DNA of 12,629 nt, taken from assembly GCA_934757945.1 (NCBI GenBank), contig CAKVLT010000060.1, forward strand, positions 1 to 12,629, written 5' to 3'. Under the pieces are notes generated by a model. It searched no databases. It was given only the letters and a program-made list of their open reading frames with translations, and was not told the DNA's origin. The DNA comes from an uncultured Bulleidia sp. (lineage in GTDB: Bacteria > Bacillota_I > Bacilli_A > Erysipelotrichales > Erysipelotrichaceae). Positions 1 to 8,436 of the stretch are shown in pieces. Numbering within the stretch: position 1 is the first letter of the stretch; each line of letters begins with the position of its first letter. Made by a program: the position numbers and the translations under genes.

Positions 1-351
1 GTGTGGAGGTTTGGCAGCTACTACTGCTGAAACGTAGGTGCCTTTATCAGTTTTGATTCTAAAAGAATTTGCTACAAGAGAGGCAGCCTGAATTCCACCC
101 AGTGCAAGAATTCTCATAGTTCCGTTCGGCTTGATGGCTTGTACAATCAGACCTACTTCATCTAAATGTGCATCAAACATAACAATCGGTTTTCCTGATG
201 AAGTCTTGCCATCAATTCTGACATTTCTCATGGAATCCACAATTGTTGTATATTCAGGTAATTCCTGAACTACAAGTTCAGAAACTTCATCTTCAAACCC
301 GCTTGGTCCAAATACATTGGACAAAGCCTGAATACGATCAATTTCCTTCAT
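1..351 (-). CDS. M42-family metallo-aminopeptidase, N-terminal 117 residues (cut by window edge)
   Basis: The reading frame starts at an ATG at 349-351 and stays open to the left edge, so only the first 117 residues are visible; family members are usually about 330-360 residues. The start reads like an M42 (FrvX/glutamyl aminopeptidase/PepA-type) enzyme: a GPSGFEDEV segment at residues 15-23, then AHLDEVG at 61-67 with the His and Asp expected to bind the first metal, and a KPPH motif at the visible end. These cytoplasmic two-metal peptidases form large hollow assemblies and release N-terminal residues from peptides. The start codon lies inside the end of the ATPase D gene (14-bp overlap) in another frame, with an AAAGAG-like binding site upstream, so it is probably the tenth gene of the ATPase operon. 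The family call is firm; substrate preference cannot be read from this fragment. Confidence 0.87.
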   Translation of the reverse strand, partial: MKEIDRIQALSNVFGPSGFEDEVSELVVQELPEYTTIVDSMRNVRIDGKTSSGKPIVMFDAHLDEVGLIVQAIKPNGTMRILALGGIQAASLVANSFRIKTDKGTYVSAVVAAKPPH

Positions 352-976
352 AATGTGCTCTTTCTTCTTTTTCTTTATTTGCTTTAATCACTTTCATACG
401 TGAAAATTCTTCACGTTCTTTTTCTTCAAGATCTGCAGAAATATTACGAATCTGTGCTTCATAGCGAGGAATAACAATATTCTTTAAAGCATTGGCTCTT
501 TTTTGCGTTGTACTGATGGCATGAGCCAAACGGTATACTGTATTATCTACCTCTGCTAATAACATAGTTGTTTCTTTTACTTTCTGGAACTGAAAATACG
601 CTTCATCAATACGAGAGTTGGATTCTTCCAGACCATAAGGAATTACATTTTCATCTGTCTTCACATAAGAAACTTTTGGTACTTCCACACCCATAATGGA
701 TCTATAGGTCACATCGATAGAATCATCTACTTTTATCTGATTTGCAACATTCTGAATAACACCAGAATACATATTTGCCTGTTGAAGTAGAAAATACCCT
801 GTAGAGTAGGCATCTGAAATCTGAGTACGTAAAACTTTTACTTTCTCGATTTCAGACATCATCTCTTTTACAAGGATATTTCTTTTTCTATCCATCAGCT
901 CATAGCCATTTTTTGCAAGAGCGAGTGATTTTCTTGCCTTGATGAGATTTCCTTTGGTCGCAGGTACCCCTGCCAT
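338..976 (-). CDS. ntpD: V/A-type ATPase subunit D (central rotor shaft)
   Basis: The 212-residue protein matches the V-ATPase D family in length and pattern. It opens with the conserved P-T-K-x-N-L then A-x-x-G-Y-x-L-x-x-x-K-R segment at residues 6-32, and long charged helices at both ends would form the antiparallel coiled coil of the shaft. Subunit D turns inside the A3B3 head and passes torque between ATP hydrolysis or synthesis and the membrane ring. Its ATG overlaps the TAA of the B gene (TAATG), and an AGGAGG site at 984-989 lies inside the end of B, so the two are translationally coupled. The C-terminus is rich in Lys and Glu. The gene's end overlaps the start of the M42 peptidase gene. 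Confidence 0.96.
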   Translation of the reverse strand: MAGVPATKGNLIKARKSLALAKNGYELMDRKRNILVKEMMSEIEKVKVLRTQISDAYSTGYFLLQQANMYSGVIQNVANQIKVDDSIDVTYRSIMGVEVPKVSYVKTDENVIPYGLEESNSRIDEAYFQFQKVKETTMLLAEVDNTVYRLAHAISTTQKRANALKNIVIPRYEAQIRNISADLEEKEREEFSRMKVIKANKEKEERAHYEGN

Positions 977-2397
977 TATTCAGCCTCCTGCTTCAGGACA
1001 AGTTCAATCGTTCTTTCGGCATGTTCAGGATCATAGTTCTGTTTAATGAGCTGAGGATCCAGGCGATCAAGAGCTTCTACAGGCAACGTTGACAATAACG
1101 CCCAGCCAAGATTTAAAGTTTCCTGAATAGAACGATTTGTCTTAAATCCCTGTCCAATGAATATGTTTTCGAACTTACGTCCAAATTCCATGTATTTTTT
1201 ATCCAGAGAAGACAGTTCATCTTCGCCGATTACAGAAGCAAGAGATCTGGCATCCTGCACCTTTGCATATGTAGCAAATAACTGGTTAGCGACATCCTGA
1301 TGGTCTTTTCTTGTATAGCCTTCACCAATACCATCTTTCATAAGACGGGAAAGAGAAGCCAGTACACCAACCGGAGGCTGGATACCTTTTAAGTATAAAT
1401 CTCTGTCCAATACAATCTGGCCTTCAGTAATATATCCGGTTAAGTCAGGTACAGGATGAGTAATATCATCATTAGGCATGGTCAGAATAGGAATCTGAGT
1501 CACAGAACCCTTTCCACCTTTAATAATACCTGCTCTTTCATATAAGGAAGCCAAGTCACTGTATAAATAACCAGGAAATCCTTTTCTGGATGGAATTTCA
1601 CCTTTACTTGAAGAGAATTCTCTTACTGCTTCACAATAAGAAGTCATATCTGTAAGAATAACAAGAACATTCATGTCACATTCATATGCCAGATATTCTG
1701 CAGCAGTTAATGCACAACGTGGTGTCATGATACGTTCGATAATGGAATCATCAGAAAGGTTGACATACATTACAACCTTTTCCATAACACCTGTTTCTTC
1801 AAAAGAACGTCTGAACATATCTGCAACGTCGTTTTTAACACCCATTGCACCGAATACAATACAGAAATTTTCAGCATCTTCTCCCGTCAGTTTTGCCTGA
1901 CGTACAATCTGGATAGCCACCTGATCATGAGGAAGACCAGAGCCAGAGAAGATAGGCAGTTTTTGTCCACGAATCAGTGTATTCAAGCCATCAATAGCAG
2001 AAATACCTGTCTGAATATAGTTTCTAGGATATACACGTGAAACTGGATTCAGGGGCTTACCATTAACGTCTTCGTACTTATCAGGATATACATTTCCTAA
2101 TCCGTCAATAGGTTCGCCTACACCATTAAATGTACGTCCAAGAATTTCTTTAGATAATCCAAGTTCCATTGGATGACCTAAAAGCTTTGTCTTTACATTT
2201 ACTTTAGACATGCCGTCTGTACCTTCAAACACCTGTACAACGGCTTTCTCGCCTTCAATTTCAACAACTCTTCCCATACGGGTAGAACCGTCTTTTAACT
2301 GAATGGAAACCATTTCCTCGTTGGAAACATCTTTTACATGATCTAAAGCAATCAAAGAACCTTTCACATCATTTAGTCCTAATAGTTGTAAACTCAT
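976..2397 (-). CDS. ntpB: V/A-type ATPase subunit B (non-catalytic nucleotide-binding head subunit)
   Basis: The 473-residue protein is a full-length B subunit, alternating with A in the soluble head. At the place of the P-loop it has S-G-S-G-L-P-H-D (residues 151-158), the degenerate form typical of B subunits, without the GKT lysine; this is normal and not damage. The ILTDMTSYCEA stretch (residues 247-257) and the segment around S-L-S-R-L-M-K-D-G-I-G near 348-357 are family hallmarks; Arg351 is the likely arginine finger reaching into the neighbouring A site. A beta-barrel N-domain fills roughly the first 70 residues. The start is set by an AAAGGAG site at 2404-2410, in the 14-bp gap after the A gene. 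It overlaps the D gene by one base. Confidence 0.98.
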   Translation of the reverse strand: MSLQLLGLNDVKGSLIALDHVKDVSNEEMVSIQLKDGSTRMGRVVEIEGEKAVVQVFEGTDGMSKVNVKTKLLGHPMELGLSKEILGRTFNGVGEPIDGLGNVYPDKYEDVNGKPLNPVSRVYPRNYIQTGISAIDGLNTLIRGQKLPIFSGSGLPHDQVAIQIVRQAKLTGEDAENFCIVFGAMGVKNDVADMFRRSFEETGVMEKVVMYVNLSDDSIIERIMTPRCALTAAEYLAYECDMNVLVILTDMTSYCEAVREFSSSKGEIPSRKGFPGYLYSDLASLYERAGIIKGGKGSVTQIPILTMPNDDITHPVPDLTGYITEGQIVLDRDLYLKGIQPPVGVLASLSRLMKDGIGEGYTRKDHQDVANQLFATYAKVQDARSLASVIGEDELSSLDKKYMEFGRKFENIFIGQGFKTNRSIQETLNLGWALLSTLPVEALDRLDPQLIKQNYDPEHAERTIELVLKQEAE

Positions 2398-2411
2398 GAA
2401 ACGCTCCTTTC

Positions 2412-4163
2412 TTATTTCACTGTAGCCAAAGCGGCATCAATCTTATCTGGATAAGTATCTAATAAAGCCACGTTATCATTTGGAACATCATATTTGATAG
2501 AAATGACTTTTTCAAAGATACCTGTCTGTGTCATTAGAGAAACAGGAATGTGTTTCTCTACCAGCTGAGAACATGCTCTGCGCAGGTAATCAATGGTCTT
2601 TAGCATCTTATACTGCTTTTCCATACTTACAGACGTATCGTCTTTATGGAAGGCATTCTGCTGCAGGAAACCAACACGAATAACACGTGCAATTTCCAAG
2701 GTCAGCTTCTGATCTTCAGGTAAAACATCAGATCCAATCAGCTTTACAACTTCCATCAGATTGGATTCTTCATGAAGAATCTCCTGCATTTCAGCACGAA
2801 GATCCAGGAAATCATGAGCTACATTCTGTGTATACCAATGAGAAAGATCATCAATATATTCGGAATAGGAATCTGTCCAGTTCATGGATGGATAATGTCT
2901 TGCATAGGCCAGTGCCTTATCCAGAGCCCAGAAACAACGCACAAAACGTTTTGTATTAGAAGTGACAGGTTCAGAGAAATCACCACCCTGAGGGGAAACT
3001 GCACCAATCAAAGTGACAGAACCCTTTTGACCTGATAATGTGTCAACATACCCCGCACGTTCATAGAACTGTGCAATACGGGAAGGAAGATACGCAGGAA
3101 ATCCTTCTTCTGCAGGCATTTCTTCCAGACGACCGGATATTTCTCTTAATGCCTCTGCCCAACGTGAAGTAGAGTCAGCCATTAATGCACAATGGTAACC
3201 CATGTCTCTGTAATATTCAGCGATTGTTACAGCTGTATAAATAGATGCTTCACGTGCAGCAACCGGCATATTAGAAGTATTGGCAATCAATACAGTTCTG
3301 TCTAATAACGGCTTACCGCTCTTAGGGTCTGTCAGTTCAGAGAATTCTTCCAAAGCTTGTGTCATTTCGTTACCACGTTCACCGCAACCAACATAAATGA
3401 TAATATCTGCATCACACCATTTGGCAATCTGATGCTGCATCATTGTTTTACCAGCGCCAAATCCACCAGGAAGCGCACTGGAACCACCCTTGGCAATTGG
3501 GAACATTGTATCTACAACACGCTGTCCTGTGATTAATGGCATTGTAATAGGCTCTCGTCCTTTGATAGGTCTTGGAGTACGAATAGCCCATTTCTGCATC
3601 AGAGTTACCTCTTTCTGTTCATGTGTACTCTCATCTTCAATGACAGCAAGAACGTCCTTTACAGTATAAGCACCATCGCTGACTGCTTTGACTACCTTTC
3701 CCTTAATACCTACTGGAATTAAAGAACGGTGTTCAATCAGAGAAGTCTCAGGGCATGTTGCAAAAATCTGACCGGAAGTAACAACATCACCTTCCTTGAT
3801 TTTCATTGTGACATCCCATTTCTTTTCTTCATCAAGACTTGGAATTGTTTTACCTTCAGAAATAAATGCGCCTTGTTCTTCAGCTATTTTTTCCAGAGGT
3901 CTTTCAATACCATCATAAATGTTTCTCAGAATACCAGGGCCAAGTGTAGCATTCAAAAGACTGCCTGTACCAATGACAGCTTCACCTGGTTTTAATCCTG
4001 TAGTTGATTCATATACCTGGATCATTGTTCTGTCGTCACCGATACGAATCACCTCACCAAGCAACTTTTTTTCACCCACATAGACCATTTCTCTCATGGC
4101 CAGATTTTTTGCATGTAAGACAGAGATAACAGAACCATTGATAGAATAAATTACATCACTCAT
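2412..4163 (-). CDS. ntpA: V/A-type ATPase subunit A (catalytic)
   Basis: The 583-residue protein is a full-length catalytic subunit that hydrolyses or makes ATP in the A3B3 head. It carries an intact Walker A motif, G-G-F-G-A-G-K-T at residues 233-240, the G-E-R-G-N-E segment at 261-266 with the catalytic Glu262, and the Walker B/Ser-Thr-Arg-Trp stretch A-L-M-A-D-S-T-S-R-W near 326-335. Between the N-terminal barrel and the ATPase core lies the insert domain specific to A subunits (roughly residues 100-190), absent from F-type beta subunits, which fixes the V/A-type assignment. The ATG overlaps the TGA of the E gene by four bases (ATGA), with a GAGGAG site at 4169-4174. No key residue looks missing. 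Confidence 0.98.
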   Translation of the reverse strand: MSDVIYSINGSVISVLHAKNLAMREMVYVGEKKLLGEVIRIGDDRTMIQVYESTTGLKPGEAVIGTGSLLNATLGPGILRNIYDGIERPLEKIAEEQGAFISEGKTIPSLDEEKKWDVTMKIKEGDVVTSGQIFATCPETSLIEHRSLIPVGIKGKVVKAVSDGAYTVKDVLAVIEDESTHEQKEVTLMQKWAIRTPRPIKGREPITMPLITGQRVVDTMFPIAKGGSSALPGGFGAGKTMMQHQIAKWCDADIIIYVGCGERGNEMTQALEEFSELTDPKSGKPLLDRTVLIANTSNMPVAAREASIYTAVTIAEYYRDMGYHCALMADSTSRWAEALREISGRLEEMPAEEGFPAYLPSRIAQFYERAGYVDTLSGQKGSVTLIGAVSPQGGDFSEPVTSNTKRFVRCFWALDKALAYARHYPSMNWTDSYSEYIDDLSHWYTQNVAHDFLDLRAEMQEILHEESNLMEVVKLIGSDVLPEDQKLTLEIARVIRVGFLQQNAFHKDDTSVSMEKQYKMLKTIDYLRRACSQLVEKHIPVSLMTQTGIFEKVISIKYDVPNDNVALLDTYPDKIDAALATVK

Positions 4164-4765
4164 TTGTTCTCCTCACTTTCTGTCAGTTTAAATCCGGAAT
4201 GATTTCTGAACCATTCCATTTCATTTTCCAATGATTCCTCTAAGGAACATGTATATTCAGTTCCCAGAGTTTCATCGCGATATTTAAAACCACCTAAAGA
4301 CATATATGTCTGTTCCAGCAGGTTTGTATATCCTTTTTCATCAAGAAAGGACTGAAGAAGCTTCATATCGTCTTTATCACAGAAAAACACACCAGAGTCT
4401 GTTACCTGTAAATCATCCAGTCTTGATTTTAAATATGTTTCATAGTCTGCGGAAGAACGGAACTGCTGTAATTTACTTCTTACTTCATCAAATAATACAT
4501 TTGCAAGATGCTGTCTCAAAGCCAGCAGTTTCTTTTTTGTTTCCATTTTATCTCTGCTGGATTTAGTAGCAGCATACAGACGTAATTCGCTCAATTCCTT
4601 TTCGAGATATGTATCAGTCTCCTTCTTCAGACCTTCTTTATAGAAAGATAATTGATCATCATGTAAAGAATCTGTTTCAGATTGTACAAGTTCCTTTACA
4701 AGTGATGCATTGGAATTAACATCTTCCTGAATCTTTCTTAGAATTCTTTCTTCGTAGTTTTCCAT
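4160..4765 (-). CDS. ntpE: V/A-type ATPase subunit E (peripheral stalk)
   Basis: The 201-residue protein has the length and shape of subunit E. The first 100 or so residues are a highly charged helix with coiled-coil character, expected to pair with the G/H-like subunit. A compact C-terminal domain (about 110-190) follows that would sit against the top of a B subunit. Peripheral stalks hold the head still while the shaft turns. Sequence conservation in this family is low, so the assignment rests on length, helical pattern and position directly before the A gene, with which it overlaps (ATGA). A GAGGTG binding site at 4770-4775 partly uses the stop codon of the F gene, suggesting coupled translation. 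Confidence 0.88.
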   Translation of the reverse strand: MENYEERILRKIQEDVNSNASLVKELVQSETDSLHDDQLSFYKEGLKKETDTYLEKELSELRLYAATKSSRDKMETKKKLLALRQHLANVLFDEVRSKLQQFRSSADYETYLKSRLDDLQVTDSGVFFCDKDDMKLLQSFLDEKGYTNLLEQTYMSLGGFKYRDETLGTEYTCSLEESLENEMEWFRNHSGFKLTESEENK

Positions 4766-4773
4766 ACTTCACC

Positions 4774-5082
4774 TCAAAGTTTGATACCGGTGGCATCACT
4801 GATATAAGAGTCGATGGTTGCCCCGATATTTCCCGAACCGTGTCTGTCGGATATTTCAACAATTAACGGCTTTGGAAGATTTAGCTTATAGTCAGAAACG
4901 ACATCGCTCACTTGTTCTACAGTTTTGGTTGTCATCAGAATAATAGCTATATTTTTATCCTGAATAAGTTCGTCCAGCTTTTGAAGGATACTGTCTCTTT
5001 CATGAATAACTTCTCCTTCAATGCCTGCAAGACGCATTCCCATCACTGTATCTGTATTGTCACTGATGCAGAATGCTTTCAT
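4774..5082 (-). CDS. ntpG: V/A-type ATPase subunit F (central shaft)
   Basis: The 102-residue protein is a typical subunit F. It begins with a short beta strand and the conserved G-M-R-L-A-G-I segment at residues 14-20, and later has the P-L-I-V-E-I-S-D-R segment that marks the family. It has a small Rossmann-like fold with a C-terminal helix that binds subunit D and can tune ATPase activity. In Enterococcus hirae nomenclature this protein is NtpG, which should not be confused with subunit G. An AGAGGA site at 5090-5095 in the 14-bp gap after the K gene sets the start. The stop codon TGA forms part of the binding site for the E gene. Confidence 0.95.
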   Translation of the reverse strand: MKAFCISDNTDTVMGMRLAGIEGEVIHERDSILQKLDELIQDKNIAIILMTTKTVEQVSDVVSDYKLNLPKPLIVEISDRHGSGNIGATIDSYISDATGIKL

Positions 5083-5096
5083 ACTGCAATCCTCTA

Positions 5097-5531
5097 TTAA
5101 AGTTTGTTGATGATCAAGATAGAAATCAATAGACCGTAAATAGCGATACCTTCACCTAAGGCAACGAAGATAATAGCTTTACCGAAGTTGCCGCCATTTT
5201 CAGAGATTGCACCGATAGCAGCAGGAGCAGCTTTAGCAACAGCAAGACCTGCACCTAAACTGGAAGCAGCAACGGCAATGGAAGCAGCAATGAAGCCTAA
5301 ACCCTGAGCGCTGGAAGCTGTAGAAGAAGTAGCTTCTTCTGCAAGAGCAGCAAACTGGTTAGCCTGGAAGACTAAACAAACTAAGAATACACCTGCAAAA
5401 ATGGAAATCTGAGCAATCATTCTTGCTTTTGCATTATTACGGTTGATACCGCCTTTGAACATTAACCATAATGGACCTACAACTAATAATACAGCTAAAC
5501 ATGGAATAACAATTTCACTAATAGATAACAT
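5097..5531 (-). CDS. ntpK: V/A-type ATPase subunit K (membrane rotor ring proteolipid)
   Basis: The 144-residue protein forms the ion-carrying ring in the membrane. Four hydrophobic segments are visible: about 5-25, 37-57, 76-103 and 116-142. Only the second pair is a recognisable c-type hairpin: a small-residue helix with L-G-A-G-L (92-96), a polar loop S-E-N-G-G (110-114), then A-L-G-E-G-I-A-I-Y-G (124-133), in which Glu127 is the expected ion-binding carboxylate and Tyr132 lies five residues on. The first pair has no carboxylate and looks like an N-terminal hairpin extension rather than a duplicated c unit; it is followed by a Ser/Thr/Ala-rich linker (about 65-75). Similar layouts are, as I recall, common in anaerobic Bacillota. 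Where Na+-binding rings have a Gln in the first c helix, this protein seems to have Ala94 or Gly. The start has a perfect AGGAGG site. Confidence 0.95.
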   Translation of the reverse strand: MLSISEIVIPCLAVLLVVGPLWLMFKGGINRNNAKARMIAQISIFAGVFLVCLVFQANQFAALAEEATSSTASSAQGLGFIAASIAVAASSLGAGLAVAKAAPAAIGAISENGGNFGKAIIFVALGEGIAIYGLLISILIINKL

Positions 5532-5539
5532 AATTTTTT

Positions 5540-5545
5540 CCTCCT
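5540..5545 (-). promoter_or_regulatory. Strong ribosome binding site for subunit K
   Basis: AGGAGG on the minus strand, eight bases before the K start codon, followed by an A-rich spacer. It sits in the longest gap inside the ATPase operon (33 bp), which also holds a small GGAT/ATCC inverted repeat at 5546-5557. A strong, open start site suits a subunit needed in about ten copies per enzyme, though boosted translation is an inference. Confidence 0.7.
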
Positions 5546-5564
5546 GGATTTATATCCTTTTCTA

Positions 5565-7382
5565 TCATTCTGCTTCCGCAGTCAGTGCTTTATATTTTCT
5601 ACCGCCACCATTGTAGTAACGAGAGAACATTTCATAGTATTCAAGACGTAATGACTGAATACCTACAACAAGACCTTCAAGTACCATAACAAAGATGTTA
5701 CCAAAGATTAGTACAACAATTCCCGCGTTGGATGTCATCTTGACCAGTGTCATAACTACAAGCATCATACCGGCATGAGATAACACGAACCCGCCTACTC
5801 TTAAATAAGACATGGAATTTGTAACAAATGACAAAACGATTTCCAATACTTCAAAGATATTCTGCAGAACATATCCACCCCAGCCTTCTTCAGGTGTCAT
5901 TGGCTTATGTTCAACAAGATTTGTAAATGGTTCTTTCATCAAGAAGCATATTACAGGTACACCCACAAAGATTACCATGCATACAGGATTTAACAGCGGA
6001 GAACCACCGCCAACTAATACACCACCTGCAGCAAGCAGCACATATAAGTAGAAGCAGAAACCTGCAATACCATTCTGTGAGAAGAAAACTTCTCCCCATT
6101 TTTTGTGTTTTACATTGTTCATGATGTTCAAAGACATGGACATCAGAATTAATACAGCTCCAGTCAACATGGCTCCAAGTAACAGCGGCATAGTATTGGA
6201 ATTGGACATAACATCAAAGAGCTTTTCACGTACATGGAATAAACTCTGATGAACTGGATTCAGAATTTCTTCATTACCAAACAAGGAACCAAACAGAAAT
6301 CCAAATATAGTAGATGTAATGCCTGCTCTTCCGATAATTCCAAACAGTTTGCCTTTCTTTTCAAATACAAATCCCAGGATCATCAGGACAATTCCCTGTC
6401 CCATATCTCCAAACATGATTCCGAAAAGCAGACAATATGTAATGGATAAGAAGAATGTTGGATCAAAGTCATCATATTGCGGTAAAGAATACATTTCCAC
6501 AAACAACTCAAACGGTCTTGCAAACCAGTTGTTCTTCAATAATGTCGGGCAATGAAACTGTGGAACTTCAGAAGGATCTTTCTCATCAAAAGTAACTTCC
6601 ATTCCCTCGAACTGTTTTTTATATTCTTCTACCTGAGATGCCTGCACAAATCCGGATAAATAATACATATCATCAAATACAGAAATGTATTTATACTGTT
6701 TGATGATATCATCCTCCTGAGAGCAGTAAGCATAAACATCATTTAACTTAAATTCATATTCATGAAGCAGTTTATGTACATCCACCATTGGAATTTCAAC
6801 AGGTTCAAAATATAAACTGTCAAAAATCTTCTTTACTTCATCTGCATAAGAATCACTTGTCACATAAACCATCCAGATATACTGTTTTGTTTCATGTAAA
6901 CGATGATGTACAAAAATATTGTCTCTGTACATAGAAAGCTTTGGAAAGCTCTCTCTTGGTAAACGGCCAAATCCAAAATTTAAATATCTGCAGGCATGAA
7001 TTTTTTCAAATCCACATACTGAGAGCTCTTCTAAAGCAGTTTCATCATCCGGTGTCAGAATGACATGTTCTGCATCACTTGTGATACCGAACTTATCCTG
7101 AAGTTCATCGATAAATGCTTCAATATCTTCACTAGAATATCTTGTGGATGGTTCCTGATCATGGAATTCAAATCCTACTGCATGAGCAAAATTCTGTAAT
7201 GTCTGCTTAAATGCAGCATATGGATTTTCTTCCGATAACATCTTTCCACCGTTTTCTTCTGTGACGATATTACTGGCCGGTTCAACATCAAGCATGTTCG
7301 AATGCATTCCTTTTAACAGCAGGTCTTCAACATTCTCTTTACTGGTACCTGCTGATATATATTTCATTTTTACAATTGCCAT
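5565..7382 (-). CDS. ntpI: V/A-type ATPase subunit I (membrane stator, a-subunit homologue)
   Basis: The 605-residue protein is the stator that forms the ion half-channels beside the K ring. Residues 1-300 are soluble, mixed alpha/beta and charged, as expected for the cytoplasmic arm that holds the peripheral stalks. From about 305 on there are seven or eight hydrophobic segments. Hallmarks are F-G-I-M-F-G-D-M-G-Q-G (320-330), the membrane arginine in S-Y-L-R-V-G (Arg528 in about 525-530), which faces the ring Glu, and the end motif with L-R-L-E-Y-Y-E-M-F followed by Y-N-G-G-G. Length is slightly below the 640-660 residues common in the family, the difference lying in the soluble half. An AAAGGAG site at 7390-7396 sets the start, in the 14-bp gap after the C gene. 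Confidence 0.96.
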   Translation of the reverse strand: MAIVKMKYISAGTSKENVEDLLLKGMHSNMLDVEPASNIVTEENGGKMLSEENPYAAFKQTLQNFAHAVGFEFHDQEPSTRYSSEDIEAFIDELQDKFGITSDAEHVILTPDDETALEELSVCGFEKIHACRYLNFGFGRLPRESFPKLSMYRDNIFVHHRLHETKQYIWMVYVTSDSYADEVKKIFDSLYFEPVEIPMVDVHKLLHEYEFKLNDVYAYCSQEDDIIKQYKYISVFDDMYYLSGFVQASQVEEYKKQFEGMEVTFDEKDPSEVPQFHCPTLLKNNWFARPFELFVEMYSLPQYDDFDPTFFLSITYCLLFGIMFGDMGQGIVLMILGFVFEKKGKLFGIIGRAGITSTIFGFLFGSLFGNEEILNPVHQSLFHVREKLFDVMSNSNTMPLLLGAMLTGAVLILMSMSLNIMNNVKHKKWGEVFFSQNGIAGFCFYLYVLLAAGGVLVGGGSPLLNPVCMVIFVGVPVICFLMKEPFTNLVEHKPMTPEEGWGGYVLQNIFEVLEIVLSFVTNSMSYLRVGGFVLSHAGMMLVVMTLVKMTSNAGIVVLIFGNIFVMVLEGLVVGIQSLRLEYYEMFSRYYNGGGRKYKALTAEAE

Positions 7383-7396
7383 CTGTCTTCTCCTTT

Positions 7397-8434
7397 CTAA
7401 TATACAAGCAACGCTCTGACTCTGTCCTTGGAGACGCCGTATCTTGCTCCTTCAAGAATATTAATCAGATTACGTATTTCAGCTAAAGATAAATGCAAAT
7501 AGCTCAATAGCACCAAATACGGTTCTGCGCTTGTTTCAATAGTTGTGTAATACATGTTATAGGCGATACGTTCTGTGTATCGTTCAATATATGTAAAGTT
7601 TTCCTCCTTTACATAGCGATGATATTTTCTTTTCAGCATTTCCAGAACTTCCTCAGATGAAGAAGCATCTATCATTTTCTGCAATTCTCTTGCAGAGAAC
7701 AGACTGTGAGCACTGGTAAGCTGCTTTGCAATTTTATCCCCTGGAAGTTTGAAATATTTCTTAAGTCTGTAGATAAGTGTTACATTTTCCAGCTCAATAC
7801 GCTTTGTAATCATATCTACCAGAAGTTTCTTTTCTTCTCCTTTTGCACTGGAAGAAGCCATAGATATCAGATTTGCATAATAGGCATCTCTCATATCATG
7901 TTCCAGAGAAACCATATCCAGTTCCTGTAATTCTGCATTACGATATTGCAAAAGAATCTTATAATACTTCGTCTCTTTCAAAATATCCAGTAGTTCTTCA
8001 TAAGAATACACATCTACAAGTTTTGAAATATCAAAGGATAAATATTGCACCATATACATAGGCATACTTGCAATCAGCTGCTCTTTTTCATCACTGTCCG
8101 GGTTAATCAAAGTACGAATACACATCAAAATCATTTCAATTTCCGTATTCATTCCTGCGGCAATTAAAAACTGACCATCTTCCTTACTTCCGTAACGCAA
8201 TAACTTGCGTAAACGATCATAGACATTCAGTCGTAGTAACACTTCCAACTGTCCACGATGCACCGCTTTTTCGTTTACTCCTTCCAATGTGTGTTCAAAC
8301 AGTTTATCTGTTTTCAAGAAGGCAACGATATCTGCGATATTCTTTTTCTGAAGTAAGGCTTCATAGTCACTTGTACCAAGACGTTCACCAAACATAGCTC
8401 TGGCTTTTGCGACCATTGCGCCGTCATTGTTCAT
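7397..8434 (-). CDS. ntpC: V/A-type ATPase subunit C (adaptor between shaft and ring; AC39/d family)
   Basis: The 345-residue, almost wholly helical protein fits the bacterial subunit C (eukaryotic d) family, a funnel of helices that caps the K ring and receives the D/F shaft. Family-like features include a short N-terminal segment with A-x-A-R-A-M, recurring Y/L-rich helices at roughly 100-residue intervals consistent with the threefold internal repeat, and the end segment A-E-I-R-N-L-I-N-I-L-E-G-A-R-Y-G, very close to the usual E-x-x-N-L-R-x-I-x-x-G pattern. An AAAGGTGA site at 8441-8448, inside the end of the preceding stalk gene, sets the ATG; the gap is only two bases. Its place before I, rather than between E and F as in Enterococcus, is a rearranged order. 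Confidence 0.92.
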   Translation of the reverse strand: MNNDGAMVAKARAMFGERLGTSDYEALLQKKNIADIVAFLKTDKLFEHTLEGVNEKAVHRGQLEVLLRLNVYDRLRKLLRYGSKEDGQFLIAAGMNTEIEMILMCIRTLINPDSDEKEQLIASMPMYMVQYLSFDISKLVDVYSYEELLDILKETKYYKILLQYRNAELQELDMVSLEHDMRDAYYANLISMASSSAKGEEKKLLVDMITKRIELENVTLIYRLKKYFKLPGDKIAKQLTSAHSLFSARELQKMIDASSSEEVLEMLKRKYHRYVKEENFTYIERYTERIAYNMYYTTIETSAEPYLVLLSYLHLSLAEIRNLINILEGARYGVSKDRVRALLVY

Positions 8435-8436
8435 GG

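Noticed and set aside
1921..1950. Subunit B P-loop lacking the GKT lysine
   Set aside because: B subunits of V/A-ATPases normally have this degenerate loop; the catalytic site is in subunit A, whose P-loop is intact.
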